Source of the DNA: an uncultured Roseobacter sp.
GTDB lineage: Bacteria > Pseudomonadota > Alphaproteobacteria > Rhodobacterales > Rhodobacteraceae
Direction: 5' to 3'
NCBI RefSeq assembly: GCF_947495025.1
Contig: NZ_CANLXG010000004.1
Coordinates: 160,881-224,880, forward strand
DNA: 64,000 nucleotides
Position numbers and translations under genes: made by a program
In this document: one piece after another, positions 16,424 through 24,932 of the stretch
Layout of the letters: each line of letters opens with the position of its first letter
Numbering within the stretch: position 1 is the first letter of the stretch
Notes under the pieces: model-generated
What the model saw: the letters and a program-made list of their open reading frames with translations, nothing else
What the model was told of the DNA's origin: nothing
The model's database searches: none

Positions 16424-17317
16424 ATGAAGTCATCCGCCGTCCGTACCGCTATTTTCCCAGTTGCCGGCCTGGGCACCCGCTTTCTGCCCGCCACCAAAGC
16501 AACTCCAAAGGAACTGTTACCGGTTCTCGACACGCCTCTTATCCAGTACGCCATCGACGAAGCACAGGCAGCCGGCATCGAGAGGATGGTATTTGTGAGC
16601 CACCCCTCAAAGGCCGCCATCGAACGCCACGTTATGGATGACGTGCGCCTGAGGTCCGAGCTGCGCGCAAGGGGAAAGCCCGAACTCGCGGCTGAACTCA
16701 AAGAAGCGTCTTTCCCTGTCGGGTCCGACGAGGTGGTCTTCGCCATGCAGAATGAACCGCTCGGACTGGGCCATGCCGTTGCCTGCGCGCGCGATCATGT
16801 TTTGCCGGGACCGGTCGCCGTTATCCTGCCCGACGATCTGATACTCGGCGAGGGTTGCATCGGCGAAATGATCGAAGCCTATCGAAACGTTCCCGCAGGT
16901 CACCTTGTGGCAACCATGCAGGTGGCCGCCAGAGAGACCCGCAAATACGGCATTCTGTCAGTGTGTGATCAGGAAGGACGCGTGCTGCGTGCGGACGGAA
17001 TGGTCGAGAAACCGGATCCTGACAAAGCACCTTCCCGCGATGCCGTGGTCGGACGTTACATTCTGGACGGATCAGTCTTTGATGATCTGTCTGCGCAGAC
17101 CCCGGGCGCCGGAGGAGAAATCCAGCTTACAGATGCCATTGCCCGCGGCGCGCAGAGGGTCGGCCTGGCAGGGTTTCGTTTTTCGGGCCAGCGTTTCGAC
17201 TGCGGCTCCAAGGCGGGCATGCTGCGCGCAACCCTGCATCTCGCGGCGGAGGACCCGGAATGCGAAGAGGTTCTGCAGGAAATTGTGGCTTCACGGTCTT
17301 CGGCGCTCGCCGCCTGA
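16424..17317 (+). CDS. galU: UTP-glucose-1-phosphate uridylyltransferase
   Basis: Nucleotidyltransferase of 297 aa that makes UDP-glucose from UTP and glucose-1-phosphate for envelope polysaccharides and glycolipids. The signature 'FPVAGLGTRFLPATKATPKELLP' at residues 11-33 is diagnostic for GalU/GalF. Further conserved parts are 'GLGHAVACAR', 'VILPDD' and 'EKPDPDKAPS'. The frame is open from 16346, but ATG at 16424 fits the family N-terminus and lies after a good promoter. The gene is divergent from the glucosylglycerol operon, which uses ADP-glucose, so the two share sugar-phosphate supply rather than a direct intermediate. Confidence 0.95.
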   Translation: MKSSAVRTAIFPVAGLGTRFLPATKATPKELLPVLDTPLIQYAIDEAQAAGIERMVFVSHPSKAAIERHVMDDVRLRSELRARGKPELAAELKEASFPVGSDEVVFAMQNEPLGLGHAVACARDHVLPGPVAVILPDDLILGEGCIGEMIEAYRNVPAGHLVATMQVAARETRKYGILSVCDQEGRVLRADGMVEKPDPDKAPSRDAVVGRYILDGSVFDDLSAQTPGAGGEIQLTDAIARGAQRVGLAGFRFSGQRFDCGSKAGMLRATLHLAAEDPECEEVLQEIVASRSSALAA

Positions 17318-17326
17318 CCGTCAGGC
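17312..17326. terminator. Compact hairpin between convergent galU and the isomerase gene
   Basis: GCCTGAC and GTCAGGC are separated by one C and overlap the galU stop codon. The gap to the convergent gene is only 18 bases. No T-run follows on either strand, so this is a weak candidate for a two-way transcription end. Confidence 0.3.
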
Positions 17327-17335
17327 CTGCGCAGT

Positions 17336-18034
17336 TCAGCTCTGATCGATAAGCCCCCAGGCCTCATAGTCCGAAACCAGCAGGTGCACCGGGCCTGTGT
17401 CTTCATCAATATCGGCGAAGCGACCGATTTCCTGTTCAAAGATATTGTCGGTGAGGTCATCGTTGACAGCTGATACCTCGCCGATCAGGACATCGCCGCC
17501 TTCGCCCCAGAACTTGTGCCAGTTGCCAGGTCGCAATGTCACGCTCTCGCCAGGGGCAAGTTTCAGCACATCGCCCGGTGCAAGTGTCCGCAGCATGCCG
17601 TCGCAGGCCACAGGCACCGGGGCATCGCGGTCAATGCTGCCGTCGGGCGCACTTTCAAACATTTCAATAGCCAGTGTGGCGCCGCCGCGGTTGATGATGT
17701 CCTCTGTCTTGAGAACATGACGGTGCATCGGTGAAATCTGGTTATGGCGCGAAATCATGATTTTTTCGGCATAGCACATCCCGCCGCCCGCCTGCAGTTC
17801 AGCCAGTGAGCCGTTACGGGTGGTGAAGAGGAACAAACCCATATTGTCGAAATCGCCCGCACCATAGTCGGTGATGTCCCATCCCAGCCTTGCAGTCGTA
17901 ATGCCCCGGATATCGTCTCTGCGGCGGAGCATTTCGTCGGGCGACCAGTAGGCGAATGCAGGCATCCGGTAGCCGAAAGACCTGATGAAGGCATCGGCTT
18001 CCTGCAAAATCGTATTGATTTCAGAGCGTTTCAT
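17336..18034 (-). CDS. D-lyxose isomerase-like cupin
   Basis: Protein of 232 aa of the D-lyxose ketol-isomerase family, a cupin-fold, metal-dependent group that interconverts D-lyxose and D-xylulose (some members also use D-mannose). Likely metal ligands are the histidines of 'SPMHRHVLKTEDII' and 'GNWHKFWGEGG' plus nearby glutamates. The start was set at ATG 18034, with GGAG upstream, although the frame extends to 18133. It lies downstream of DUF4387 on the same strand with a gap of 125 bases, so it could be read through from the tct operon or have its own promoter. No sugar transporter accompanies it. Confidence 0.75.
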   Translation of the reverse strand: MKRSEINTILQEADAFIRSFGYRMPAFAYWSPDEMLRRRDDIRGITTARLGWDITDYGAGDFDNMGLFLFTTRNGSLAELQAGGGMCYAEKIMISRHNQISPMHRHVLKTEDIINRGGATLAIEMFESAPDGSIDRDAPVPVACDGMLRTLAPGDVLKLAPGESVTLRPGNWHKFWGEGGDVLIGEVSAVNDDLTDNIFEQEIGRFADIDEDTGPVHLLVSDYEAWGLIDQS

Positions 18035-18159
18035 AGGGGCTGTCTCCGGGTGTTTGCAGGCTGTGCTTACCGTCGCGCCGGCTGACGTAAAAGCGGTTTC
18101 TGCCATAGCACGTGACGAAACAGGTTTCGGCAAGACGTCCTGCGGGCGATTCCGCAGGA

Positions 18160-18459
18160 TCAGATATCAAGTTCCCCGATAAGTGCGGCCCAGGACGCGC
18201 CGTGCATGTCCCGGTCGTTGACCGCGCCCTGAACAGCCGGGCGGGGCAGGCTGAACTTTACAACATGCAGGTTTTCGATATCGAACCGTTTAACCGTCTG
18301 AGAGTCGGCGTCAAAAACGGCTGCAATCTGAGCGACGCTCAGCCCGTTCCGTACGCGGGCAAAGCTCTCGGCTGAGCCGCAGAAAATATCGATGGTCAGC
18401 CAGAACGGGCCGGCGTTTTTGCTGCGTACCTTGGTGACGAGAGAGCGGAGTTCAGCCAA
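18160..18459 (-). CDS. DUF4387 family protein
   Basis: Small protein of 99 aa. 'VRSKNAGPFWLTIDIFC' (residues 9-25) is the family signature. DUF4387 proteins are regularly encoded next to, or fused with, AtuA/DUF1446 proteins, and this one follows atuA immediately. I chose TTG at 18459, which overlaps the atuA stop and has GGAGG upstream. An ATG at 18486 would add nine residues inside the atuA frame. The biochemical role is not established to my knowledge; the fixed pairing suggests a small subunit or partner of the AtuA-like protein. Confidence 0.85.
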   Translation of the reverse strand: MAELRSLVTKVRSKNAGPFWLTIDIFCGSAESFARVRNGLSVAQIAAVFDADSQTVKRFDIENLHVVKFSLPRPAVQGAVNDRDMHGASWAALIGELDI

Positions 18460-19807
18460 TGTCGATGACCTCCAGCCGGAAAGCACTCATCGGATCAGCC
18501 AGATGCAGCACATGGTTCATTGCAAACTCGTATACTACGCCGTGCGCCATTTCAGGCGGCGAGAAGAGAAAGGCAAAGGTTGGCTGCTCCTCTTCCTGCG
18601 TCAGTGGATGGTGCAGCAGATAAGGATTCAGCATTTTGCCGATCTCGCCGGCCTGAGCTTCGGTTGGCGCGGTGATGATGGCCACAACGCCGATTTCCAC
18701 CGGATCAGCTTTACGTTTTTCCAGTTTGCCAAAGCTGGCGGAATGACCGATCAGACGCAGTTCAAGTGTGAATGCGTCCGCGCTCAGCTCCATCCGGTCC
18801 ATGACTTTGGCACTGCATTTTGCGACGATATCCTCTGCCCATGCGGGTGCATTCTGCACATAGTGCTGATCGCGCAGCAGGGCGATGGCGACACTCCGGT
18901 AGCCCACAGCACGCGCGCCTTCCAGCTTGACCGTATAGTCATCCGACGGCACCCATTCAGAGCCGGTTACCCGCACAGACCTTGCATCAATGCTGGTATA
19001 TTCGGCATCTGTCACATCAAGGTGGCCACCCGGTTCAAAGAGGATAAAGGGGTCAGAGTTCTCATACAGCATATGCGCCGACACAGTGTGCGGAGAGGCA
19101 TGCGCGCCATCCGCCAGAGGAGTGACGGTGAAACCGGCATCGTCAAAATCGATCATGATCACGCCGGACTGCGGGTTTGTTGCACACAGCGCACCACATT
19201 CCCCTATTTTCGCGCCGTGCCATGCGCCGCCCGCGTGACAGCCTTTCATCAACGGGAGCGCGGCAAGGATTGCAGTATCAGTTGTCCGGCCCGCGATGAC
19301 AATATCCGCACCTGTTTCCAGAGCTGCAGCGATCTGCTCAGCACCTGCAAGGGCAACAATGTTGGAGCAGGAGCGAATGGTACCGGCATCAATATCCGGT
19401 GCATTGCCAAGTGGCGTGATCTGGTTTGCCTCCCATTCAGAGGCAACAGCCTCCGGATCCTGCCCGCTGCGCAGTACAGCAATCCGAAGCGGGTTACCCT
19501 GCTCGGCGGCGATCTCGCGTGTGATGTCGAGCATCCAGTCAACCGCGCTGTCCGCGCCACATGTTCCAGCCGTACCGATAACCAGAGGCACACCAGCTTC
19601 GGCCCGGGCCTTCATCAGGCCCGCCCACTCGATTTTGGTCGAGGATCGCGCGTATTTTGAAACGCCGCGCCCAAGATAGGACGGCCCGCTGTCTGTGGAG
19701 CCGCCATCAATTGCTATGATGTCGGGCCCTGCTGCGATGCCACGCTGCAGGGCCTCCTGATCATAGTTCAGACCCAGTGCACCAGAAGGAACAAGGACTT
19801 TTACCAT
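18452..19807 (-). CDS. AtuA/DUF1446 family protein (acyclic terpene utilisation-like)
   Basis: Cytoplasmic protein of 451 aa of the DUF1446/AtuA family. Conserved parts are 'IAIDGGSTDSGPSYLGRG' near residue 32, 'GTAGTCGAD', 'IVIAGRTTDTAILAALP' and 'FEPGGHLDVTDAEY'. AtuA is part of the citronellol/geraniol utilisation cluster of Pseudomonas, but the catalysed step is unclear and most homologues are outside terpene pathways. Here the start codon shares one base with the tctA stop (TGATG), so it is translated with the carboxylate transporter. I infer that it acts with DUF4387 on the imported acid. Nothing suggests terpene catabolism here, because the other atu genes are absent. Confidence 0.85.
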   Translation of the reverse strand: MVKVLVPSGALGLNYDQEALQRGIAAGPDIIAIDGGSTDSGPSYLGRGVSKYARSSTKIEWAGLMKARAEAGVPLVIGTAGTCGADSAVDWMLDITREIAAEQGNPLRIAVLRSGQDPEAVASEWEANQITPLGNAPDIDAGTIRSCSNIVALAGAEQIAAALETGADIVIAGRTTDTAILAALPLMKGCHAGGAWHGAKIGECGALCATNPQSGVIMIDFDDAGFTVTPLADGAHASPHTVSAHMLYENSDPFILFEPGGHLDVTDAEYTSIDARSVRVTGSEWVPSDDYTVKLEGARAVGYRSVAIALLRDQHYVQNAPAWAEDIVAKCSAKVMDRMELSADAFTLELRLIGHSASFGKLEKRKADPVEIGVVAIITAPTEAQAGEIGKMLNPYLLHHPLTQEEEQPTFAFLFSPPEMAHGVVYEFAMNHVLHLADPMSAFRLEVIDIG

Positions 19808-21327
19808 CAGTCGACGGGTCCGTCCGTCGGGTGCTTTTCCGGTTTCTTCAGAACGCCGCGCAGGAACATCGGTGCAACAAAGCCTGCAATTGCTGCAATC
19901 CAGAACCCGATGGCGATCGGTGACGAGAAGAGATACATCGGATCGCCATCCGACAGCGTCATGGCGCGGCGCAGTGCGTCTTCCATTTTGCCGCCGAGCA
20001 GAATGCCCAGAATGACCGGCACGGTCGGCACATCCAGTTTACGCAGGAAGTACCCAAGAACGCCGAAACCGATCATGAGAAGCAGATCAAAATAGCTGCC
20101 CGAGAGGGAATAGATGCCAACAAACGAGATCATTGTTACCCCGGGCAACAGAACCCAGGCCGGCACCATGAGAATTTTCACAAAAATCTTCACCATTGGC
20201 ACATTCATCGCCAGCAGAACGAAGTTTGCGATCAGCAGTGAAGCGATAAGGCCCCAGACCACCTCCGGCCGTTCGGAAAAGAGCGTGGGACCCGGTGTGA
20301 TGTTCAGCGTCATCAGCAACGCCAGCAGAACTGCGGTGGTGCCAGACCCTGGCACGCCCAGTGTCAGCATCGGAACAAGTGCGCCGCCGGCGGCCGAGTT
20401 ATTGCCTGCTTCTGGTGCCGCGATGCCTTTGGGCACGCCTGTACCAAAGCCACCTTTGGGCCCGGCAATGGATTTCTCGGTCATATAAGCCAGAAACGAG
20501 CCAAGTGATGCACCTGCACCGGGCAGAATACCGGCGATAAACCCGACGCCCGAGGCGCGCAGCATGGTCCATCTGGTGGCCATGATATCTTTCCAGGGGA
20601 TTGTAACCTTGCCGAGCTTAACCCCGATGGAGGATCCTTTTCCGTGGCTCTCAATGAAAAAGAAAATCTCGGCGATGGCGAAAAGGCCAACGATCGCAAC
20701 CAGGAAATCAATGCCATCGTAAAGGTGCAGGTTGCCACCGGTCAGGCGGGGCAGGCCCGAGGAACTGTCGACGCCGATCATGGCAATACCAAGACCGATG
20801 CAGGCGGCCAGCGCGGCCTTGGCCTGGTTGTTGGACGCCATGCCACCAAGCGTACAGAAGGCCAGCAGGTACAGCGCAAAGTATTCCGCCGGGCCAAAGA
20901 GAAACGCAACCCGCGCCAGAGATGGCGCAAGAAGCATCAGGCCGATGGTGGCCAGCAGCGCGCCGACAAAGGACGCAACGCCCGAGAGTACAAGCGCATC
21001 GCCCGCCCGCCCCGCTTTGGCCATCGGGTAACCATCGAGCGTCGTCATCAGGGCCGGTTCGTCACCGGGAATGTTGAGCAGAATAGAGGAAATCCGGCCA
21101 CCATACATTGCGCCGTAGTAGACCGAGGTCATCAGCACCAGCGCTGACGTCGCATCAAGGCCGAGAGTGAATGTAATGGGGATCAGAATGGCCACCCCGT
21201 TTGAGGGGCCGAGGCCCGGCAGCGCGCCGATAATGGTGCCCAGAAAGCAGCCGCAGACCGCCAGAAAAAGGGTATAGGGCGACAGAGCGACACCAAAGCC
21301 GATGGCAAGGTTTGCAAGAATATCCAT
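19807..21327 (-). CDS. tctA: Tripartite tricarboxylate transporter, large permease TctA
   Basis: Integral membrane protein of 506 aa with about 11-12 predicted membrane segments, the large subunit of a TTT transporter. Typical TctA motifs are 'GALPGLGPSNGVAILIPITF' near residue 35, 'YGGRISSILLNIPGDEPALMTTLDGYPMA' and 'LGVPGSGTTAVLLALL' (duplicated Gly/Pro loops). It uses the ion gradient to move carboxylates delivered by the binding protein. ATG at 21327 lies one base after the tctB stop; the longer frame to 21465 runs inside tctB and is not needed. The substrate cannot be read from the sequence. Confidence 0.95.
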   Translation of the reverse strand: MDILANLAIGFGVALSPYTLFLAVCGCFLGTIIGALPGLGPSNGVAILIPITFTLGLDATSALVLMTSVYYGAMYGGRISSILLNIPGDEPALMTTLDGYPMAKAGRAGDALVLSGVASFVGALLATIGLMLLAPSLARVAFLFGPAEYFALYLLAFCTLGGMASNNQAKAALAACIGLGIAMIGVDSSSGLPRLTGGNLHLYDGIDFLVAIVGLFAIAEIFFFIESHGKGSSIGVKLGKVTIPWKDIMATRWTMLRASGVGFIAGILPGAGASLGSFLAYMTEKSIAGPKGGFGTGVPKGIAAPEAGNNSAAGGALVPMLTLGVPGSGTTAVLLALLMTLNITPGPTLFSERPEVVWGLIASLLIANFVLLAMNVPMVKIFVKILMVPAWVLLPGVTMISFVGIYSLSGSYFDLLLMIGFGVLGYFLRKLDVPTVPVILGILLGGKMEDALRRAMTLSDGDPMYLFSSPIAIGFWIAAIAGFVAPMFLRGVLKKPEKHPTDGPVD

Positions 21328-21328
21328 G

Positions 21329-21820
21329 TCAGTGTCCCCCGACGAACGGAATGAGAATGGCGATTGCGTCCCATAGCTTGGCTGCGGTCGGAATGCGGTA
21401 GGCGACAATGTTGCCCAGGCCCAGCGCATATTTGAACAGGACAAACAGGCCCAGTGACAGGCCAATGCCGGACAGGATCGCGGGTTTGATCCGCGGGGAA
21501 ATCTGGTAACTCAGGATGCCTGCGGCAAAGACTGTCGGCAGGATGAACCCCAGCGGCGTCAGCAGCACAGCATAAAACGCCAGCACAACAACAGCGATGG
21601 CCATTGAAACCCAGGTTGGCGGCTGCGGCCAAGCGGGGTCAGGATCGGGTTTGAAAATAATCGACAACGAACACAGCGCTGCAACCGCACCGATCATCAG
21701 CGGGAACAGTTTCGGCAGAAATTCGCCCGAGAAGAAGTTCGTCTGAATCTGAGTGGCAGCCGCGATATACGCGACTGCCGTGATCAGAGTGATCAGACCG
21801 AAAATGCGGTCTGATGCCAT
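21329..21820 (-). CDS. tctB: Tripartite tricarboxylate transporter, small permease TctB
   Basis: Membrane protein of 163 aa with four predicted transmembrane helices (about residues 8-26, 42-55, 72-105 and 115-150), the size and layout of TctB. It is the small, poorly conserved membrane subunit of the TTT transporter. The start codon overlaps the tctC stop by one base (TAATG). The next gene, tctA, starts one base after its stop. Its identification rests on topology and position more than on motifs. Confidence 0.9.
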   Translation of the reverse strand: MASDRIFGLITLITAVAYIAAATQIQTNFFSGEFLPKLFPLMIGAVAALCSLSIIFKPDPDPAWPQPPTWVSMAIAVVVLAFYAVLLTPLGFILPTVFAAGILSYQISPRIKPAILSGIGLSLGLFVLFKYALGLGNIVAYRIPTAAKLWDAIAILIPFVGGH

Positions 21821-22788
21821 TACTGAGTGACTCCCAGCTCTTTCGAAAGTCCTGCGATGTCTGCGACCAGACCATCAATATAGGACTGGAAGTCGCCGCC
21901 CACCTTGGTGAAAGGCGCGAGACCATTGTCAGCCATCGCCTGTGCCCACTCAGGGCTGTCAGCGACCTGCTGGAGCTTGCCTGCCCACTCGTCGAACTGC
22001 GCGTCAGAGATGTCTTTGGGTACGTACAGACCACGCCAGTTCACGGCGACCACGTCATAACCCTGCTCTTTGGCTGTGGGGATGTCCTCAAAGCCCGGCA
22101 CCCGCTCGTCGGTCAGCACTGCAATGACGCGGATGTCGCCGTTCGCAAGGAAACTTACGACTTCGGACATATCGCCTGTCATCGCCTGGGTGAAACCACC
22201 TACGGTCTGTGTGATTGCATCCGCGCCGCCGTCGACACCGATGTATTTCACTTTGGTGATGTCAGTGAAACCACCCTCTTTCAGCACCATCAGTGGTTTC
22301 ATGTGGTCAAAGCCACCCACTGCGGAGCCGCCGGCAAAGGCAACAGATCCCGGATCCGCCTTGATCGCCTCAACGAGGTCGCCAAGCGACTGATATTCGC
22401 TGTCCGCAGCCACAACGATGACGCCTGGATCAGCACCGATGGCGCCCACAAAGCGCACCTGGTCGGCGGTCATACCGGCATAGGCATTCTGTGCCAGACG
22501 CGTGGTTGTTGCCGTGGATGCGGCGACAATAAGGTCTGCATCATCGCTGCGTTCGTTGACGACATTGCCGAAGGCCAGACCACCGCCTGCGCCAGGCATA
22601 TTGGTCACCTGAACGGGTTTGTCCACGGCACCGATATCATACATGATTTTGCCGATCTGACGGCAGGTGAAATCCCAGCCGCCGCCGGGGTTTGCTGGTG
22701 CGATACATTCGGCAGCTGTCGAAGCGCCGGCGGCACCAAAAGTGAGAACGGCACTCGTGATGAGCGCCCCTGCGAGACGTTTTGTCAT
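21820..22788 (-). CDS. tctC: TctC/Bug-family periplasmic binding protein
   Basis: Periplasmic solute-binding protein of 322 aa. The signal peptide covers about residues 1-26 ('...GAAGASTAAE'). Family features are 'ANPGGGWDFTCRQIG' near residue 30, 'VTNMPGAGGGLAFGNVV' and 'VKYIGVDGGADAITQTVGG'. It captures a carboxylate for TctAB. GGGAGGAACC precedes the ATG at 22788; the longer frame to 22977 would cover the divergent promoter region. It is first in the operon tctC-tctB-tctA-atuA-DUF4387, and faces the response regulator across a 102-base gap that holds a perfect inverted repeat. Confidence 0.95.
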   Translation of the reverse strand: MTKRLAGALITSAVLTFGAAGASTAAECIAPANPGGGWDFTCRQIGKIMYDIGAVDKPVQVTNMPGAGGGLAFGNVVNERSDDADLIVAASTATTTRLAQNAYAGMTADQVRFVGAIGADPGVIVVAADSEYQSLGDLVEAIKADPGSVAFAGGSAVGGFDHMKPLMVLKEGGFTDITKVKYIGVDGGADAITQTVGGFTQAMTGDMSEVVSFLANGDIRVIAVLTDERVPGFEDIPTAKEQGYDVVAVNWRGLYVPKDISDAQFDEWAGKLQQVADSPEWAQAMADNGLAPFTKVGGDFQSYIDGLVADIAGLSKELGVTQ

Positions 22789-22823
22789 TGGTTCCTCCCA
22801 TTTGACAGGCGGGCCTCCACCCG

Positions 22824-22839
22824 CTTGTGTAGTCACAAG
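22824..22839. promoter_or_regulatory. Inverted repeat in the tctC-tctD divergent region
   Basis: CTTGTG (22824-22829), four spacer bases TAGT, then CACAAG (22834-22839): a perfect 6-4-6 dyad. A second looser dyad, TGACA at 22852-22856 and TGTCA at 22863-22867, lies between it and the tctD start. Position between a TTT transporter operon and its cognate regulator makes it a likely TctD-binding site. Confidence 0.5.
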
Positions 22840-22890
22840 ACTGTAGGAACCTGACACCAACCTGTCACGCATGAAGAACACAACCCGGCC

Positions 22891-23559
22891 ATGAGATTTC
22901 TGCTCGTAGAGGACAATGCTGATCTGGCCCGGGCGCTGTCCGGGCGCTTTGTGCTGGGCGGCCATGCGGTCGATCACGCGGCCAGCCTGGAGGATGCGGA
23001 GCTGGCGACGCAGACAGTCGGTTATGATCTGATTTTACTGGATATTATGCTACCTGATGGCGATGGCCGCACTTTCCTGCGACGTCACCGCAGCGCAGAC
23101 AACCCGACGCCTGTCATCGTGCTGACGGCGCGTTCCGAGGTGTCGGACCGCGTGGGTCTGCTGGATCTGGGGGCGGATGACTATATCACCAAGCCTTTCG
23201 ACTTTACCGAGCTTGAAGCGCGTGTGCGGGCCGTGTTGCGTCGCCATGGCGGGGCTGCGGACAACAGTCGCGAGTTTGCCGGGCTGACATTCGATTCGAC
23301 CAGCGGGGTCATTTCAGCAGGTGGTGAGAGCACACAGCTGCGCAATCGCGAGACTCGGCTGCTGGAAGTTTTCTTTGCAGCGCCAGGTCAGATATTTTCC
23401 AAGTCGCACCTGATGGACAGGCTGTTCTCGTTCTCAGAGGAGGTCTCCGAGAATGCGATTGAAGTCTATGTAGGCAGGCTCCGGCGCCGGCTGTCGGCTT
23501 CTGACGCGACCATCGAAACGGTGCGCGGTATGGGCTACAGGATGGTGCGACGCGAATGA
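22891..23559 (+). CDS. tctD: OmpR-family response regulator (TctD-like)
   Basis: Response regulator of 222 aa. The receiver domain spans residues 1-115, with phospho-acceptor D51 in 'LILLDIMLPDGDG', acidic pair E7/D8 and the Lys of 'ITKPFDF'. The C-terminal winged helix (about 125-220) is of the OmpR type ('VSENAIEVYVGRLRRRL...GMGYRM'). Proteins of this group control tricarboxylate uptake genes with TctE. The 3' end overlaps the kinase gene by four bases (ATGA). Divergent orientation from tctC strongly suggests that it controls that operon. Confidence 0.93.
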   Translation: MRFLLVEDNADLARALSGRFVLGGHAVDHAASLEDAELATQTVGYDLILLDIMLPDGDGRTFLRRHRSADNPTPVIVLTARSEVSDRVGLLDLGADDYITKPFDFTELEARVRAVLRRHGGAADNSREFAGLTFDSTSGVISAGGESTQLRNRETRLLEVFFAAPGQIFSKSHLMDRLFSFSEEVSENAIEVYVGRLRRRLSASDATIETVRGMGYRMVRRE

Positions 23560-24932
23560 AAACGGGCGCCCCTTCCATACGCCGGCGTCTTGTACTGCAG
23601 CTTGCGCTTGTTGCGGCACTGTTGTCGGTGGCGTTTTTTCTGGCCGTGCGCGGGGTTGCGGGCAACGCCACTGAACAGACGCAGGATAATATCCTCGCGG
23701 CCTCTGCCACCTCAATCGCCGATGCGCTGTATTCAGAGAGCGGGGCTGTGCGGGTTGAGATCCCCTATTCGGCGCTTTCCATGCTCGGTACTGTTTCAGA
23801 AGACCGCGTTTTCTACCATGTGATCGTGGATGGCGAGACGCTCACCGGCTATGACGACCTGCCGCTGCCTCAGGGGCGCAGCGGGTCGCGCGCGCCGGTG
23901 TTCGACACCTATTCATACCGTGGCGACAGTCTGCGTGCGGTTGTTGTGACGCGGACGCTGACTGCGGCGAACCAGCCGCGTTTTGTTCAGGTCGTGGTTG
24001 CGCAGACCCGCCTTGGGCTCGAGGCAATCTCTTCGCGGATCACGACAACGGCCACAGCGGTTGGCGTTGCGTTTTTCCTTGTGGCAACGGCACTCAGCGC
24101 TTTTGCTGCTCAGAACGCGCTGCGCCCTCTCAGTCGTCTTGCCGATGCTATGGCGCGGCGGGGTCCCAAGGATCTGCGCCCGGTCAGTGCCGAGGCGCCG
24201 GCGGAGCTTGCGCCCCTCGTTGGTGGCCTGAACAGTTTTATGTCACGGCTTGGTGCGGCTCTCGGCCGGTCCGAAGATCTGATCGTTGAAGCAGCGCACC
24301 GCGTGCGTACACCACTGGCCACTGTCCGCACCCAGGCTGAGGTGGTGCACCTGCAGATGGAGAAACCCGAAAACCGCCAGGCGCTGCGTCAGATGATCCG
24401 CGCTGTCGACGAAAGCTCGCGCTCGGCGGGGCAGTTGCTGGACCATGCGATGGTCACCCTGCGTTCCGATCACCTTGAGACTGAGAAAGTGGATCCCGCT
24501 GACCTGTTGCGTGACGTCGTGGACCGCCTGGGGCCTACCGCCGGACTGCGTGATATTGCCATTCATCTTGAATTGCCGGACGCGCCACTCCGCATCGAGG
24601 GCGACCCGATCCTGCTGCAGAACGCAGTACGCAACATTCTGGACAATGCCATCAAATACTCACCGGCCGAAACAGACATCAGGGTCTCGATGGAAGGTAC
24701 CGGCACATGTCGGATGACCTTCTGCGATCAGGGCAGGGGGTTTGAAGCGGCGGATATCATGCGTCTGCCCGACCGTTTCTCGCGCGGATCCAATGTTGGT
24801 GATGTCGTCGGGTCCGGCCTGGGTCTGACCATCGTATCAGACGTAGCCCGCGCCCATGGCGGTACGCTCGAAATCGCCCCCAACCCGGAAGGAGCCGGTG
24901 CATGCGTCACGCTTGTCTTGCCCTGCTGCTGA
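23556..24932 (+). CDS. tctE: Sensor histidine kinase (TctE-like)
   Basis: Inner-membrane kinase of 458 aa. A membrane segment at about residues 12-34 and another at about 168-188 enclose a periplasmic sensor domain of around 130 residues. A dimerisation domain carries the phospho-accepting H248 in 'AAHRVRTPLA'. The ATPase domain has N ('NILDNAIKYSP'), G1 ('CDQGRGF') and G2 ('GSGLGLTIV') boxes. H248 is followed by R rather than the more usual E, which the TctE/QseC subgroup tolerates. The gene overlaps the regulator at its start and the binding-protein gene by 31 bases at its end. Confidence 0.93.
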   Translation: MKTGAPSIRRRLVLQLALVAALLSVAFFLAVRGVAGNATEQTQDNILAASATSIADALYSESGAVRVEIPYSALSMLGTVSEDRVFYHVIVDGETLTGYDDLPLPQGRSGSRAPVFDTYSYRGDSLRAVVVTRTLTAANQPRFVQVVVAQTRLGLEAISSRITTTATAVGVAFFLVATALSAFAAQNALRPLSRLADAMARRGPKDLRPVSAEAPAELAPLVGGLNSFMSRLGAALGRSEDLIVEAAHRVRTPLATVRTQAEVVHLQMEKPENRQALRQMIRAVDESSRSAGQLLDHAMVTLRSDHLETEKVDPADLLRDVVDRLGPTAGLRDIAIHLELPDAPLRIEGDPILLQNAVRNILDNAIKYSPAETDIRVSMEGTGTCRMTFCDQGRGFEAADIMRLPDRFSRGSNVGDVVGSGLGLTIVSDVARAHGGTLEIAPNPEGAGACVTLVLPCC

